Assembly (NCBI RefSeq): GCF_009604455.1
Contig: NZ_WEGL01000006.1
Coordinates: 372,001-436,000 of the forward strand
Origin: Streptomyces sp. RB17
GTDB taxonomy: Bacteria; Actinomycetota; Actinomycetes; Streptomycetales; Streptomycetaceae
Direction: 5' to 3'
Length of the DNA: 64,000 nucleotides
Both the position numbers and the translations under genes were made by a program. The notes below the pieces were generated by a model. The model was not told where the DNA came from. It was given only the letters and a program-made list of their open reading frames with translations, and searched no databases. Below, piece by piece: positions 8,056 through 16,848 of this stretch (its first letter is position 1; the number at the start of each line of letters is the position of its first letter).

Positions 8056-9411
8056 TCAGCCCGCCGCGTAGTTGCTCAGGAACAGCGCCTCGGCGACCGA
8101 CAGCTGCTCCAGCTCCGCCGGGGACACGCTCTCGTTGACCGCGTGGATCTGCGCCTCCGGCTCGCTCAGGCCGATGAGCAGGATCTCCGCCTGCGGGTAC
8201 AGCCCGGCGAGGGTGTTGCACAGCGGGATGGAGCCGCCCTCACCCGCGTACTGCATGGTCTCGCCCGGGTAGGCGACCGCCATCGCGTCGGCCATCGCCT
8301 GGTAGGCCGGGCTGGCGGCGTCGGCGCGGAAGGCCTGGCCCTGGCCGATCTGCTCGGTGGTGACCCGGGCGCCCCACGGGGTGTGCGCCGTGAGGTGGGC
8401 CTCCAGCAGCTTGCTCGCCTCCGCCGCGTCCACGCCCGGCGGCACTCGCAGGCTGACCAGCGCGCGGGCGCTGGAGTGCACGGACGGGGTGGCGCCGACG
8501 ACCGGCGGGCAGTCGATGCCGAGGACGGTGACGGCCGGGCGGGCCCAGAGGCGGTCGGCGACCGAGCCGTCACCGATCAGCCCGACCCCGTCGAGCACCT
8601 TGGCGTCCGCGCGGAACTGCTCCTCGGTGTACTCCAGGCCGTCCCAGGTCCCCGTAGTGTCGAGTCCGTCGACCGTCGTCGAGCCGTTCTCGGCGCGCAG
8701 TGAGTCCAGCACGCGGATCAGCGCGGCGAGCGCGTCCGGGGCGGCGCCGCCGAACTGGCCCGAGTGCAGGTTGCCGGCGAGGGTGTCGATCCGCACGCGG
8801 ACCAGGGTCATGCCGCGCAGCGTGGTGGTCACCGTCGGCAGGCCGACGCGGAAGTTGCCCGCGTCGCCGACCACGATGGTGTCGGCCGCCAGCAGCTCCG
8901 GGTGCTCCTCGGCGTACCGCTCCAGGCCGCCCGTGCCCTGTTCCTCCGAGCCCTCGACGATCACCTTGACGTTCACCGGGACGCCGCCGTTCGCCTTCAG
9001 GGCGCGCAGCGCGAGCAGATGCATGATCACGCCGCCCTTGCAGTCGGCGGCACCGCGGCCGTACCAGCGACCGTCGCGCTCGGTCAGTTCGAACGGCGGG
9101 GTGGTCCAGCCGGCCTCGTCGAGCGGCGGCTGCACGTCGTAGTGCGCGTAGAGGAGAACCGTTTTGGCACCCTCCGGGCCCGGCAGGTAGCCGTAGACGG
9201 ACTGCGTGCCGTCCGGGGTGTCCAGCAGGGCCACGTCGACGAATCCCTCGGCGCGCAGCGCGTCGGCGATCCAGTTCGCGGCGGCCTCGCTCTCGCTCCT
9301 CGGGAACTGCGTGAAGTCCGCCACCGACTTGAAGGCGACCAGCTCGGCCAGCTCCGCCCGGGCCCGGGGCATGAGCGAGGCGACGGTCTCGGCGACCGGA
9401 TTCGACGACAT
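8056..9411 (-). CDS. M20-family dipeptidase/metallopeptidase
   Basis: The 451-aa protein carries the M20 metal and catalytic motifs: LLYAHYDVQP (His ligand and catalytic Asp), GRGAADCKGG (bridging Asp), EGSEEQGT (catalytic and ligand Glu) and a late HAVNE. The dimerisation lid domain sits between about residues 190 and 325. Members hydrolyse dipeptides or related amides in the cytoplasm. The ATG at 9411 has a GAGGAG ribosome site. The frame stays open much further upstream, but that DNA belongs to the oppositely oriented flavoprotein gene. Confidence 0.93.
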   Translation of the reverse strand: MSSNPVAETVASLMPRARAELAELVAFKSVADFTQFPRSESEAAANWIADALRAEGFVDVALLDTPDGTQSVYGYLPGPEGAKTVLLYAHYDVQPPLDEAGWTTPPFELTERDGRWYGRGAADCKGGVIMHLLALRALKANGGVPVNVKVIVEGSEEQGTGGLERYAEEHPELLAADTIVVGDAGNFRVGLPTVTTTLRGMTLVRVRIDTLAGNLHSGQFGGAAPDALAALIRVLDSLRAENGSTTVDGLDTTGTWDGLEYTEEQFRADAKVLDGVGLIGDGSVADRLWARPAVTVLGIDCPPVVGATPSVHSSARALVSLRVPPGVDAAEASKLLEAHLTAHTPWGARVTTEQIGQGQAFRADAASPAYQAMADAMAVAYPGETMQYAGEGGSIPLCNTLAGLYPQAEILLIGLSEPEAQIHAVNESVSPAELEQLSVAEALFLSNYAAG

Positions 9412-9552
9412 GGGCACGCTCCTCGTGGGTGCGACGTTGAACAGCTTGAACAGGGTATGTGCCCCCGATACTCCCACAGTGGCCTGCGACGACGGCCGCC
9501 GTAGGATGCGAGGGACACTACGGCAGCGGCTTGATCGGAGCGGTAGACCATC

Positions 9553-10794
9553 GTGAGCGGCGAGAACTCTTCGGCGGACGACGTGGAGCAGGTGTGGGAC
9601 GTCGTCGTGGTGGGCGCGGGACCCGCGGGGGCCTCGGCCGCCTACGCGGCGGCGGTCGCGGGACGGCGCGTGCTGCTGCTGGAGAAGGCCGAGTTGCCGC
9701 GCTACAAGACCTGCGGCGGAGGCATCATCGGCCCCTCCCGCGACGCGCTGCCGCCCGGTTTCGAGCTGCCCTTCCGCGACCGGGTGCACGCGGTCACCTT
9801 CTCGAACAACGGCCGCTTCACCCGCACCCGCCGGTCCAAGCAGATGCTGTTCGGGCTGATCAACCGGCCCGAGTTCGACCAGCAGCTGGTCGAGCACGCC
9901 CAGAAGGCGGGCGCCGAGCTGCGTACGGGCGTCACAGTGCAGCGGGTCGAGCAGCACGGTTCGGCGGTCCCCGACCGGCGCACGGTCGCCGTGGTCCTGC
10001 AGGGCGGCGAGACGGTGCTGGCCCGAGCGGTCGTCGGCGCCGACGGCAGCGCCAGTCGTATAGGGGCGCACGTCGGGGTGAAGCTGGACCAGGTGGACCT
10101 CGGGCTGGAGGCGGAGATCCCGGTCCCGGAGCCGGTCGCCGAGGACTGGAAGGGACGGGTACTCATCGACTGGGGCCCGATGCCGGGCAGTTACGGCTGG
10201 GTGTTCCCCAAGGGCGACACCCTGACGGTCGGCGTGATCTCCGCGCGCGGCGAAGGCGCCGCCACCAAGCGGTACTTGGAGGACTTCATCGCCCGCCTCG
10301 GCCTGTCCGGCTTCGAGCCGGCCGTCTCCTCCGGGCATCTGACCCGCTGCCGCGCCGACGACTCACCGCTGTCCCGGGGCCGGGTGCTGGTCTGTGGTGA
10401 CGCTGCCGGGCTGCTGGAGCCGTGGACCCGCGAGGGCATCTCCTTCGCGCTGCGCTCGGGTCGGCTCGCGGGCGAGTGGGCGGTGCGCATCGCCGAGGCG
10501 CACGACGCGGTGGACACCCGCCGCCAGGCCCTGAACTACGCGTTCGCGATCAAGGCCGGTCTCGGCGTCGAGATGAGCGTCGGCAAGCGCCTGCTGACCG
10601 TGTTCGAGCGGCGTCCCGGCCTCTTCCACGCGGCCCTCACCGGATTCCGCCCGGCATGGAAGGCCTTCCGGGACATCACACAGGGCTCGACCTCGCTGGG
10701 CGACATGGTCCGCACCCGTCCCATCGCCCAGCGCGCCCTGACCGCGCTGGACCGGCGACCGGCGGCCGCGGTGGAGGACCCGACGGGTTCCTGA
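9553..10794 (+). CDS. Geranylgeranyl reductase-family FAD-dependent oxidoreductase
   Basis: The 413-aa protein begins with a Rossmann dinucleotide motif VVVGAGPAGASAA at about residues 18-30 and has the family segments PRYKTCGGG, VVGADGSASRIG and VCGDAAGLLEPWTREGI. These flavoproteins reduce double bonds of geranylgeranyl chains in menaquinone or lipids, or act as related halogenase-like monooxygenases. Neighbours give no pathway hint. The start is a GTG with weak Shine-Dalgarno pairing. The long repeat array begins just after the stop. Confidence 0.9.
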   Translation: MSGENSSADDVEQVWDVVVVGAGPAGASAAYAAAVAGRRVLLLEKAELPRYKTCGGGIIGPSRDALPPGFELPFRDRVHAVTFSNNGRFTRTRRSKQMLFGLINRPEFDQQLVEHAQKAGAELRTGVTVQRVEQHGSAVPDRRTVAVVLQGGETVLARAVVGADGSASRIGAHVGVKLDQVDLGLEAEIPVPEPVAEDWKGRVLIDWGPMPGSYGWVFPKGDTLTVGVISARGEGAATKRYLEDFIARLGLSGFEPAVSSGHLTRCRADDSPLSRGRVLVCGDAAGLLEPWTREGISFALRSGRLAGEWAVRIAEAHDAVDTRRQALNYAFAIKAGLGVEMSVGKRLLTVFERRPGLFHAALTGFRPAWKAFRDITQGSTSLGDMVRTRPIAQRALTALDRRPAAAVEDPTGS

Positions 10795-10854
10795 CCGCGC
10801 CGGACGGGGCGGGGCGGGGGCCTGCGGGGACGGGAGCGACGGACACCGCGTGGA

Positions 10855-11660
10855 CCCGGCCGGACGGAGCCTGCGTGAACCGGCCGGTGGGCGGTCGCGT
10901 GGACTGGGCCGGTGGGCGGTCGGGTGGACCGGCCGGTGCGGCGGCGCGAGGACCGGGCTGGTGGTGAGCCTACGAGGACCGGGCCGGTGGGGCGCCCGCG
11001 CGGACCGGGCTGGTGGGGCGCCCGCGAGGGCCGGGCTGGTGGGGCGACCGCGTGGACCGGACCGGACGGAGTCTGCGTGGACCGGCCGGTGGGAGTCGGC
11101 GAGGACTGGGCCGGTGGGCCGTCGGGTGGACCGGCCGGTGGGCGCCCATGAGGACCGGGCCGGTGGCGCGGCGCGTGGACTGGGCTGGACGGAGCCTGTG
11201 TGGATCGGCCGGTGGGCGGTCGGGTGGACCGGCCGGTGGCGCGGCGCGAGGGCCGGGCTGGTGGGGCACCGCGTGGACCGGGCTGGTGGGGCGCCCGCGT
11301 GGACCGGACCGGACGGAGTCTGCGTGGACCGGCCGGTGTGCGCCCATGAGGACTGGGCCGGTGGCGCGGCGCGAGGGCCGGGCTGGTGGGGCACCGCGTG
11401 GACCGGCGACCGGACCGAGCCCGCGTGGACCGGCCGGTGGGAGTCGGCGAGGACTGGGCCGGTGTGCCGTCGGCTGGACCGGCGAGTGGGCGCCCACGAG
11501 GACCGGGCTGGTGGTGCGCCCACGAGGACCCGGCGGGTGGTGCGCCCACGAGGACCGGGCTGGTGGGGCGGCGCGTGGACCGGACGGAGCCTGCGTGGAC
11601 CCGGCGGTGAGCGCCCACGAGGACCGGGCCGGTGGGGGCGGTGCCCGGCACTGGTGAGCC
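10855..11660. repeat. About 24 degenerate 24-26-bp tandem units (minisatellite)
   Basis: The gap between convergent genes (10795-11677) is filled with head-to-tail units built on GTGGGGCGCCCGCG, GAGGACCGGGCTG and GTGGACCGGCCG. Most units are 24-26 bp; some are longer compound units of about 50 bp that add GACGGAGCCTGCGT. Several higher-order blocks recur, for example GTGGGAGTCGGCGAGGACTG twice. Because the unit length is not a multiple of three, the long open frames across it on both strands are compositional artefacts. No gene is supported here. Confidence 0.9.
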
Positions 11661-11677
11661 GGGAGCGGGGGTGTCGG

Positions 11678-12127
11678 TCAGTTCGTGACCGTGATGTGGA
11701 AGACGGGGTGGTCGGGGGCGATGCGCCGCAGGTCCTCGTCGGGGGAGTCGGGGCCGACGCCGTCGAAGAAGACCCCGACCTCCGCCTTCCAGCGCTTGAG
11801 GTAGGCCCGCAGCAGCGGGACCTTGTCGTCGTCGGCGACCTCGGCGGCGGTGAAGACGTCCACGTTCTTGCCGAGCCGCAGCTCGCCGCCGCCGGCCGCC
11901 CGCATGTTGTGGGTCCACTGCACATGGCCGCGCGGGGCGAGCAGATACTGCTGCCCGTCCACCGTCAGCAGGTTCACGGGAGTCGTGCGCCACTCTCCGC
12001 TCTTGCGCCCGCGCACCGCCAGCACCCGGGACCCCCAGACGCTGAAGCCGCGCCGGGTGAACCAGGCCACCGCCCGGTTGAAGACGTTGACGGTGAACCA
12101 GCCCGGCTTCTTGACGTGAGTCGACAT
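11678..12127 (-). CDS. Nitroreductase/deazaflavin(F420)-dependent oxidoreductase-family protein
   Basis: The 149-aa protein has the split-beta-barrel deazaflavin-dependent nitroreductase pattern: a Trp/Phe-rich N-terminus with NRAVAWFTRRG, then VRGRKSGEWRTTPVNLLTVDGQQYL, GHVQWTHNMRAAG and a short acidic tail FHITVTN. Family members bind F420 or related cofactors and reduce quinones or xenobiotics. It is divergent from a TetR gene with palindromes in between, so it is probably that regulator's target. The start is the ATG at 12127. Confidence 0.87.
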   Translation of the reverse strand: MSTHVKKPGWFTVNVFNRAVAWFTRRGFSVWGSRVLAVRGRKSGEWRTTPVNLLTVDGQQYLLAPRGHVQWTHNMRAAGGGELRLGKNVDVFTAAEVADDDKVPLLRAYLKRWKAEVGVFFDGVGPDSPDEDLRRIAPDHPVFHITVTN

Positions 12128-12146
12128 GGTGACCCCCACGGTTTGG

Positions 12147-12254
12147 GAGAGCGGTGCTCTCGCTTGACTCGATTGTGCCGTAGACAGGTGCTCCGAAGCA
12201 AGAGCAGCGCTCACATTTTTGTTCGGCGCTCTCTTTTGTGTGCGCCGCTCTCTT
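12147..12254. promoter_or_regulatory. Candidate TetR operator region with palindromes and repeats
   Basis: GAGAGCGGTGCTCTC (12147-12161) is a perfect six-base-arm palindrome with a three-base centre. GAGCAGCGCTC (12202-12212) is a shorter version of the same design. CGCTCTCTT repeats directly at 12227-12235 and 12246-12254. CACACT lies 6 nt before the TetR ATG. Together they suggest TetR control of itself and of the divergent reductase gene. Confidence 0.6.
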
Positions 12255-12272
12255 CCGTGGCACACTGCAAGC

Positions 12273-12959
12273 ATGAGCACCACACAGGGCGCCCGGGCAC
12301 GGGCCAGGATCGAAGTCACCGCCGCCATCAAGGAAGCGGCCCGCAGACAGCTGGCGGAGGAAGGCGCGGCCAAGCTCTCGCTGCGGGCCGTCGCCCGCGA
12401 ACTGGGCATGGTCTCCTCGGCGCTCTACCGCTACTTCCCCAGCCGTGACGAACTGCTCACCGCCCTGATCATCGATGCCTACGACTCCCTGGGCGAGGCG
12501 GCCGAACAGGCGCGGGACGCCGTGGCCGGCGCTGCCCCGGTGGCTCGCTGGACATCGGTGTGCGAGGCGGTGCGCGGCTGGGCGCTCGCCCACCCGCACG
12601 AGTACGCGCTGATCTACGGCTCACCCGTGCCGGGCTATGCCGCACCGCAGACCACCGTCCCGGCGGCGGCCCGGGTCGGCCTGGTCTTCATCGGTATCGT
12701 CCGGGACACCCGTGCCGACTCCGGCCTCGCCGGTCTCGCCGTGCCCGACGCCCTGCGCCCCGAGGCGGAGCGCATGGCCGCCGACCTCGCTCCCGATCTG
12801 CCTCCCGAGGCGATCACGGCCCTGGTGGCGGCCTGGGCCCAGCTGTTCGGACTCGTCAGCTTCGAGCTGTTCGGCCAGTTCAACAAGGTGGTCGAGGACC
12901 GGGAGACCTTCTTCCGGCACGCGGTCACGGGACTGGCGCACGGAGTCGGGCTGCGGTAG
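12273..12959 (+). CDS. TetR-family transcriptional regulator
   Basis: The 228-aa protein has an N-terminal TetR helix-turn-helix (AAIKEAARRQLAEEG, then LSLRAVARELGMVSSALYRY) at about residues 15-60 and a larger helical ligand-binding region of the WHG type containing HPHEYALIYGSPVPGY. It is divergent from the deazaflavin reductase gene. The palindromes between them suggest autoregulation plus repression of the reductase until a ligand binds. The ATG at 12273 has no clear ribosome site; a -10-like CACACT 6 nt upstream suggests leaderless translation. Confidence 0.9.
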   Translation: MSTTQGARARARIEVTAAIKEAARRQLAEEGAAKLSLRAVARELGMVSSALYRYFPSRDELLTALIIDAYDSLGEAAEQARDAVAGAAPVARWTSVCEAVRGWALAHPHEYALIYGSPVPGYAAPQTTVPAAARVGLVFIGIVRDTRADSGLAGLAVPDALRPEAERMAADLAPDLPPEAITALVAAWAQLFGLVSFELFGQFNKVVEDRETFFRHAVTGLAHGVGLR

Positions 12960-13076
12960 GCGCAGAGCGGCACCTGATGCCAGGGCCGCGGTAGGCGTCG
13001 TACTTCCCCGGGAGTACGCGTGATCACCTCGTCCGGCTGACGCCCGTGCCGCCCGGCGGCGTCTACCGTGGCCTGC

Positions 13077-14291
13077 ATGGATGAGCAGCGCGCCGCGGGG
13101 CACGGGTGGCGGCACGGGCCGCCGTGGCGGAGCGCCCCCGACGAGACGGAGCCGGACCGGGCCCACTGGCCCTGGCGCACCACCGTGCTGCTCACCGCGT
13201 TCGTCCTCATCGGCACCCACTTCGCGGCCCACAGCGAGGCCCACCGCGTGCCCCTGAACGGCTCCGCGCGCGTCCTGCTGCTCGTCGCCTCGGTCCTGCT
13301 GCTGTGGCGGCACCGGCACCCGGTGGCCGTGGCCTACGGCACCGCGGCGGCGACCCTCGTCTACCTGGCCGCGGGCTATCCCTACGGACCGGTCTTCCTG
13401 ACCGTCGCCGTCGGCTGCTTCAGCGCGGTCGTCGCCGGGCACCGACGGGCGGCCTGGGGAGCCCTCGGCCTGCTGTGGGCCGGGCACGCCCTGATCGCCC
13501 TGTGGCTCTACCGCTGGCTCCCGCCCTCCGGGGACAAGGGCGGGAACGTCTACCAGGAGATCGGCATCGGCGCCTGGGTGCTGGCGATCGTCGCCCTGGC
13601 CGAACTGGTCCGGGTGCGGCGCGAGCAGTGGGCGCGGGAGCGCGCCGACCGGGCGGAGGCGGCGCGGCGCCGCGCGGACGAGGAACGGCTGCGGATCGCC
13701 CGCGAGCTGCACGACGTGCTCGCGCACAGCATCTCCGTCATCAACGTCCAGGCCGGCATGGGGCTCGCGCTGCTCGACAGCGACCCCGAGCAGGCGCGCG
13801 CCGCGCTCACCACCATCAAGTCCGCCAGCAAGGAGGCGCTCGGCGAGGTGCGCCAGGTCCTCGACACCCTGCGCGCGCCCGGCGCCGCGCCGCGTGCCCC
13901 CGCCCCCGGTCTGGACCGGCTGCCGGAGCTGGTGGAGCAGGCGGCCGCGGCCGGACTCACCGTGGAGATCGAGGGCGAGCCGCCGCCGCTGCCGCCCGGC
14001 GCCGACCTCGCCGCCTTCCGTATCGTGCAGGAGGCCCTGACCAACGTCGTACGGCACTCCGGTTCGCGGCACGCCCGCGTGCGGTTCGCCCACGACGGCG
14101 ACGCGCTGCGGCTGCGCATCGACGACGACGGGCCGGCCACCGGCGCCGACGCCGGGGGCAGCGGCAACGGGCTGGCCGGCATGCGGGAGAGGGCCGCCGC
14201 GCTCGGTGGCACCATCGAGGCGGGCCCGCGCCCCGACGGCGGCTTCCGCGTGCTGGCCGTACTGCCGTCGCACCCCAGGGAGGACCAGTGA
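13077..14291 (+). CDS. Sensor histidine kinase (NarL/DesK-type, HisKA_3)
   Basis: The 404-aa membrane kinase has four to five hydrophobic segments between about residues 25 and 165, a short coiled linker rich in Arg/Glu, then RIARELHDVLAHS with phospho-acceptor His212 and a HATPase domain with DDDGPA and GNGLAGMRERA. It should autophosphorylate and pass phosphate to the response regulator whose gene overlaps its stop. No extracellular sensor domain is evident, so it probably senses through its membrane segments. I chose the ATG at 13077; TACCGT lies 7 nt upstream, suggesting a leaderless mRNA. Confidence 0.93.
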   Translation: MDEQRAAGHGWRHGPPWRSAPDETEPDRAHWPWRTTVLLTAFVLIGTHFAAHSEAHRVPLNGSARVLLLVASVLLLWRHRHPVAVAYGTAAATLVYLAAGYPYGPVFLTVAVGCFSAVVAGHRRAAWGALGLLWAGHALIALWLYRWLPPSGDKGGNVYQEIGIGAWVLAIVALAELVRVRREQWARERADRAEAARRRADEERLRIARELHDVLAHSISVINVQAGMGLALLDSDPEQARAALTTIKSASKEALGEVRQVLDTLRAPGAAPRAPAPGLDRLPELVEQAAAAGLTVEIEGEPPPLPPGADLAAFRIVQEALTNVVRHSGSRHARVRFAHDGDALRLRIDDDGPATGADAGGSGNGLAGMRERAAALGGTIEAGPRPDGGFRVLAVLPSHPREDQ

Positions 14292-14953
14292 TCCGGGTAC
14301 TGCTCGCGGACGACCAGTCGCTCGTGCGGGCCGGTTTCAGGGCGTTGCTCGACGCGCAGCCGGACCTCGAGGTGTCCGGGGAGGCGGCCGATGGCGAGGA
14401 GGCGCTGCGCCTCGTGCGCGAACTGCGGCCGGACGTCGTCCTGATGGACATCCGCATGCCCCTGCTCGACGGCCTCGCCGCGACCCGGGGCATCACCGGC
14501 GACGCGGAGCTGAAGGACGTGAAGGTGGTCATGCTCACCACCTTCGAGCTGGACGAGTACGTCTTCGAGGCGATCCGTTCAGGCGCCTCCGGTTTCCTGG
14601 TGAAGGACACCGAACCGGAGGAACTCCTGCGCGCGGTACGGGCGGTGGTCCAGGGCGACGCGCTGCTGTCGCCGGGCGTCACCCGCCGGCTGATCGCGGA
14701 GTTCGCGGCCCGCTCCAAGGAGCCCGCGGCGGCGGACGCGCTCGGCCGGCTCACCGAGCGGGAGCGGGAGGTGATGGCCCTGGTGGGCATCGGCCTGTCC
14801 AACGAGGAGATCGCCCGTCGGCTGGTGGTCAGCCCGCTCACCGCCAAGACCCACGTCAGCCGCACGATGGTCAAGCTGGGCGCGCGGGACCGCGCCCAAC
14901 TCGTCGTGCTGGCCTACGAGTCGGGGTTGGTACGGCCCGGCTGGCTGGGCTGA
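14288..14953 (+). CDS. NarL/LuxR-type response regulator
   Basis: The 221-aa protein has a receiver domain with acidic pocket DD at 8-9, phospho-acceptor Asp54 in VVLMDIRMP and Lys in FLVKDT. A C-terminal LuxR helix-turn-helix follows (LTEREREVMALVGIGLSNEE, LTAKTHVSRTMVKL). The GTG start overlaps the kinase stop (GTGA), so the pair is translationally coupled. Targets are unknown. The 3' end overlaps by 40 bp the convergent small membrane protein gene at 14914-15201. Confidence 0.94.
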   Translation: MIRVLLADDQSLVRAGFRALLDAQPDLEVSGEAADGEEALRLVRELRPDVVLMDIRMPLLDGLAATRGITGDAELKDVKVVMLTTFELDEYVFEAIRSGASGFLVKDTEPEELLRAVRAVVQGDALLSPGVTRRLIAEFAARSKEPAAADALGRLTEREREVMALVGIGLSNEEIARRLVVSPLTAKTHVSRTMVKLGARDRAQLVVLAYESGLVRPGWLG

Positions 14954-15201
14954 GCGGCCGACTGCCGGAACCGCACCAGCACGCTGACCACCCGGGCCAC
15001 GAACACGACCGGCGCGACCACCATGCCGAGCCGCAGCAGCGCCTTGGACAGCAGCTGCGGCAGGTCGAAGAGCAGCGCGGGCCCGGCCAGGGCCCCGAAC
15101 AGCACCGCCGCCGCGAAGGCGGCGCTCACCAGCGCGTAACCGATCTCGACCGTCGCCGCGTCCCGCTCGGCCTTGGTGCGGCGTCCCCCGTATGCGTACA
15201 T
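14914..15201 (-). CDS. Small membrane protein, two transmembrane helices (DUF6332-like)
   Basis: The 95-aa protein starts MYAYGGRRTKAERDAATVEI, has two hydrophobic helices at about residues 21-45 and 53-75 and a polar tail. It resembles, from memory, the Streptomyces family DUF6332. The ATG at 15201 has a GGGGGA ribosome site. Its 3' end overlaps the response regulator gene on the other strand, so the two transcripts are antisense there. The function is unknown. Confidence 0.75.
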   Translation of the reverse strand: MYAYGGRRTKAERDAATVEIGYALVSAAFAAAVLFGALAGPALLFDLPQLLSKALLRLGMVVAPVVFVARVVSVLVRFRQSAAQPSQPGRTNPDS

Positions 15202-15219
15202 TCCCCCAGCTTCACAGAC

Positions 15220-15256
15220 GTGCGCCCGGCGGGGCAATCGGCCCCGCCGGGCGCAC
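15220..15256 (-). terminator. Perfect 16-bp hairpin after the MFS gene
   Basis: GTGCGCCCGGCGGGGC and its exact reverse complement flank a five-base loop AATCG. It begins 17 bp after the MFS stop at 15273, reading on the minus strand, and separates that gene from the next minus-strand gene. Confidence 0.85.
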
Positions 15257-15272
15257 TGTTGGAGGCTTCCCC

Positions 15273-16763
15273 CTAATCGCGGACCGCCACGCGCTCCGCC
15301 TCAGCCTCCTCCACGGTGGACCTGGCGACCACGAGGGACCGCTGGGTACGACGGCCGCGCAGGCCGGTCAGGGTGATCAGCAGGCCGGCCGCCGCGATGC
15401 CCGTGACCACCACGAAGCCCGGCCGGTAGCTGTCGAGGACGGCCTGCGAGGTGGCGTGCGCGGGGCCGTTCGCGGTCACCACGGCGGTGACCACCGCCAG
15501 GAAGATCGCGCCGCCCACCTGCACCGAGGTGTTGAGCAGACCGGAGACCATGCCCTGCTCGTGGTCCTCGACGCCGTTGGTGGCCTGGATGTTGAGCGAC
15601 GGGAAGACCAGTGCGCAGGCCGCGCCGATCAGCAGCATGGACGGCAGGATCACGGCTGCGTACACCGGGTCGAGGTCGACGCGCAGGAACAGCGCGTAGC
15701 CGAGGACCATGAAGGCGAAACCGGCCGCGATCAGGCGCGGGGTGCCGAACCGGTCGACGATCGCGCCGACCTTGGTGGAGGACACCGCCACCAGCGCGCC
15801 CGCCGGCAGGAACGCGAGTGCCGTGTGCAGTGCCGACCAGCCGAGCAGGGACTGCATGTACAGCGTGGTCAGGAACTGGAAGCCGACGTACGAACCGAAG
15901 AAGGCGATCGCGCCGAGCTGGGCGCGCACCTGGCTGCCCGAGCGCAGCACGCCCAGCCGGATCAGCGGGCTCGGCGAGCGCCGTTCCACCAGGACGAAGG
16001 CGGTGAGCAGCACCGCGACGGCGAGGAAGGACAGCAGCGTGCGGGCCGAGGCCCAGCCGGCCTGGGGCGCCTGGACGACGGTGAAGACCAGCAGCAGCAT
16101 CGCCGCGGTGCCGAGGACGGCGCCGGGGATGTCGTAGCCGTCGTGGTTCTCCTCGCGGGCGCTGCGCGGCAGCAGCCGGAGGCCGGCGAGCAGTGCGAGG
16201 AGGGCGATCGGCGCGGGCAGCAGCATGGTGAAGCGCCAGCTGGCCTCGGTGAGCAGGCCCGAGAGCACCAGGCCCATGGAGAAGCCGGTGGCGGCGCAGG
16301 TGGTGTAGATGGAGAGGGCGCGGTTGCGCAGCGGGCCCTCCGGGAACGTCGTGGTGATGATGGACAGGCCGGCCGGAGCCGTGAAGGCCGCGCTCAGACC
16401 CTTGATGAACCGGCTGGCGATCAGCAGCGGACCCGAGTCCACGAGCCCGCCGAGCAGCGAGGCGAGCGCGAAGACGCCGAGGGCGACGAGGAACACCTGA
16501 CGCCGGCCGAGCAGATCGGCGGTGCGTCCGCCGAGCAGGAGCAGGCCGCCGTAGCCCAGGATGTATCCGCTGACGATCCATTGCAGCGTCGACGTGGACA
16601 GGTGGAGGTCGGAGCCGATGGACGGCAGTGCGACGCCGACCATCGACACGTCCAGCGCGTCCAGGAACATCGCCGCGCAGAGGACCAGGAGGGTGCCCCA
16701 CAGCCGGGGGGTCCAGCGGACGGCCGGGGACGGGGCCGCGGAGGGGGTGAGCGGAGAGGTCAT
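15273..16763 (-). CDS. MFS drug-efflux transporter (DHA2/EmrB-QacA type, 14 TM)
   Basis: The 496-aa protein has the DHA2 signature LDALDVSMVGVALPSIG in helix 1, GGRTADLLGRRQVFL (motif A) between helices 2 and 3, and about 14 hydrophobic segments. The family exports drugs or metabolites by proton antiport across the cytoplasmic membrane. It is divergent from a MarR regulator, a classic resistance arrangement, with TGCAT-rich likely operators between. TACTGT lies 7 nt before the ATG, so the transcript may be leaderless. The substrate is unknown. Confidence 0.92.
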   Translation of the reverse strand: MTSPLTPSAAPSPAVRWTPRLWGTLLVLCAAMFLDALDVSMVGVALPSIGSDLHLSTSTLQWIVSGYILGYGGLLLLGGRTADLLGRRQVFLVALGVFALASLLGGLVDSGPLLIASRFIKGLSAAFTAPAGLSIITTTFPEGPLRNRALSIYTTCAATGFSMGLVLSGLLTEASWRFTMLLPAPIALLALLAGLRLLPRSAREENHDGYDIPGAVLGTAAMLLLVFTVVQAPQAGWASARTLLSFLAVAVLLTAFVLVERRSPSPLIRLGVLRSGSQVRAQLGAIAFFGSYVGFQFLTTLYMQSLLGWSALHTALAFLPAGALVAVSSTKVGAIVDRFGTPRLIAAGFAFMVLGYALFLRVDLDPVYAAVILPSMLLIGAACALVFPSLNIQATNGVEDHEQGMVSGLLNTSVQVGGAIFLAVVTAVVTANGPAHATSQAVLDSYRPGFVVVTGIAAAGLLITLTGLRGRRTQRSLVVARSTVEEAEAERVAVRD

Positions 16764-16848
16764 GCCGACGACAGTACATGCGCATGCATGGAATGCAAAT
16801 GCATTTAATTCCGATGCAATAATCTTGTTTCTCTGCTACGGTGCGCGG
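16764..16848. promoter_or_regulatory. Divergent promoter/operator region between MFS and MarR genes
   Basis: This 85-bp stretch is unusually AT-rich. It holds ATGCGCAT (16778-16785), the palindrome AAATGCATTT (16797-16806) and further TGCAT/TGCAA copies. A TACTGT box faces the MFS gene 7 nt from its ATG and TACGGT faces MarR 6 nt from its ATG. MarR proteins bind such inverted repeats, so shared repression is likely. Confidence 0.65.

Noticed and set aside
10855..11660. CRISPR array
   Set aside because: Units are head-to-tail without unique spacers and vary in sequence, and there are no cas genes in the window.
10536..12599. Long frames on both strands through the 10.9-11.7 kb array, which read as Pro/Arg/Gly/Trp repeat proteins
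   Set aside because: Units are 24-26 bp, so frames change between copies; codon-position bias is absent and the frames extend into real genes on the other strand.
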